NCBI GenBank assembly: GCA_023436825.1
Contig: JAEZHS010000087.1
Span: forward strand, 1-8,139
Source: Pseudomonadota bacterium
GTDB lineage: Bacteria > Pseudomonadota > Alphaproteobacteria > Reyranellales > Reyranellaceae
DNA length: 8,139 nucleotides
Direction: 5' to 3'
The notes beneath the pieces were generated by a model that saw nothing but the letters and a program-made list of their open reading frames with translations, was not told where the DNA came from and did not search any database. Below are positions 7,938-8,139 of this stretch, one piece after another (the stretch's first letter is position 1; each line of letters starts with the position of its first letter). The position numbers were made by a program, and so were the translations under genes.

Positions 7938-8047
7938 AAATAAGGTCACCTGGCGGAGGCCAATTGGGGAGGGAGCCTCCGCCACCCGCATATGGGGGCA
8001 TGCGGGGCCGAGCCTGCTTGGGATGGGACAGAGCACGGCGCGGTGAC
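7938..8047 (-). ncRNA. Candidate structured small RNA with three C-rich hairpin loops
   Basis: Four helices nest without gaps into a cloverleaf. Outer stem: 7945-7950 with 8042-8047 (GTCACC/GGTGAC). Hairpin A: 7951-7960 with 7975-7984, ten perfect pairs, 14-base loop. Hairpin B: 7985-7991 with 8000-8006, seven perfect pairs. Hairpin C: 8007-8016 with 8029-8039, nine pairs with one mismatch and one bulge. Only two bases (8040-8041) are unpaired at the junction. On the minus strand the loops are UCCCAUCCCAAG, GCCCCCAU and UCCCUCCCCAAUUG, resembling C-rich loops that pair with ribosome-binding sites. Minus-strand reading is favoured because GCTATCTT lies just before 8047 as a -10, and UUAUUU (7943-7938) follows the closing stem like a terminator tail. 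Alternatively this is a structured leader of ccrM, or plus-strand RNA with GGGA loops. I cannot match it to a named family; length and loops recall alphaproteobacterial sRNAs with CCUCC-type loops. Confidence 0.5.
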
Positions 8048-8052
8048 AACTT

Positions 8053-8078
8053 AAGATAGCGCGATCTGAGGCCAACAA
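8053..8078 (-). promoter_or_regulatory. Candidate promoter of the small RNA
   Basis: On the minus strand GCTATCTT (8060-8053) matches the GCTA core of the alphaproteobacterial housekeeping -10, and transcription would begin 6-7 bases on, exactly at the first paired base of the RNA (8047). TTGTTG (8078-8073) could be a weak -35, but its spacing is short by the E. coli rule; it fits the shorter spacing described for Caulobacter promoters. Confidence 0.35.
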
Positions 8079-8116
8079 ACTGCAGGGGCCCCGCTTGCCA
8101 CAGGTTGGCCACAGAC
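8064..8116. repeat. Long inverted repeat upstream of the small-RNA promoter
   Basis: TCTG-A-GGCCAAC (8065-8076) is complementary to GTTGGCC-A-CAGA (8104-8115) apart from one A/A mismatch, giving 11 pairs around a 27-base loop that itself holds the palindrome GGGGCCCC (8085-8092). The right side also contains a near-tandem repeat, TTGCCACAG (8095-8103) and TTGGCCACAG (8105-8114). It could be the terminator hairpin of a gene beyond the right edge (no T-run is seen) or an operator, since the left arm overlaps the weak -35. No coding frame is convincing in 8048-8139. Confidence 0.4.
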
Positions 8117-8139
8117 TGGACTCAGCCGCTCTGCAGATG

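Noticed and set aside
7823..7945. A CtrA box (TTAA-N7-TTAA) upstream of ccrM, as in Caulobacter
   Set aside because: I find no pair of TTAA half-sites with that spacing in this stretch.
7938..8047. The structured element as a tRNA, SRP RNA, tmRNA or RNase P RNA
   Set aside because: The arms have the wrong lengths for tRNA, there is no T-loop or CCA context, and the conserved core sequences of SRP, tmRNA and RNase P RNAs are absent.
7845..8112. Small minus-strand frames of 77 and 64 codons in the right-hand intergenic region
   Set aside because: No ribosome-binding site or recognisable motif, and they run through the base-paired structure and palindromes, which explain the sequence better.
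7823..8139. A replication origin, suggested by GANTC sites, DnaA-like boxes and an AT-rich patch
   Set aside because: The DnaA-like boxes are only 7 of 9 matches, the AT-rich patch is only about 28 bases, and the flanking genes seen are not typical origin neighbours. A ccrM control region explains the signals better.

Overview
The window is GC-rich, densely coded chromosomal DNA, almost certainly from an alphaproteobacterium. The reasons are a CcrM-type GANTC adenine methyltransferase carrying the C-terminal domain typical of alphaproteobacterial CcrM, and the run mutY / DUF721 (DciA) / DsbA-like / smc, a gene neighbourhood I know from alphaproteobacteria. The genus cannot be fixed from the sequence alone. 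I see no tRNA, rRNA, CRISPR array, insertion sequence or prophage gene.

Layout. Positions 1-5000, minus strand: a probable three-gene operon read right to left. First is a fused ORF (DciA/DUF721 domain, then a signal-peptide-like segment, then a DsbA-like thioredoxin-fold domain; 5000 to 3936). Next is a second, free-standing DsbA-like protein (3881 to 3222). Last is smc (3197, running off the left edge). The spacers are 54 and 24 bases. Positions 5047-6102, plus strand: mutY, divergent from the operon across a very short gap. Positions 6103-6271: a non-coding convergent gap with an AT-rich patch. Positions 6272-7822, minus strand: ccrM followed by a small STAS/SpoIIAA-like gene of unknown function. 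Positions 7823-8139: 317 bases without a protein gene but rich in structure. They hold a cluster of GANTC sites, two of them at the centres of perfect palindromes in front of ccrM, and a 103-base cloverleaf-like set of four helices that looks like an undescribed small RNA with C-rich loops.

How the genes fit together. DciA (replicative helicase loading), SMC (chromosome segregation), MutY (repair of A:8-oxoG) and CcrM (cell-cycle methylation) are all chromosome-maintenance functions. The DsbA-like proteins are the outsiders, acting outside the cytoplasm on cysteine thiols. The most unusual points are: (i) DciA and DsbA share one open frame although they belong in different compartments, with a possible internal ribosome-binding site made of two tandem AGG AGA arginine codons; (ii) the GANTC/palindrome control region of ccrM, which suggests autoregulation by methylation; (iii) the candidate small RNA just upstream of ccrM.
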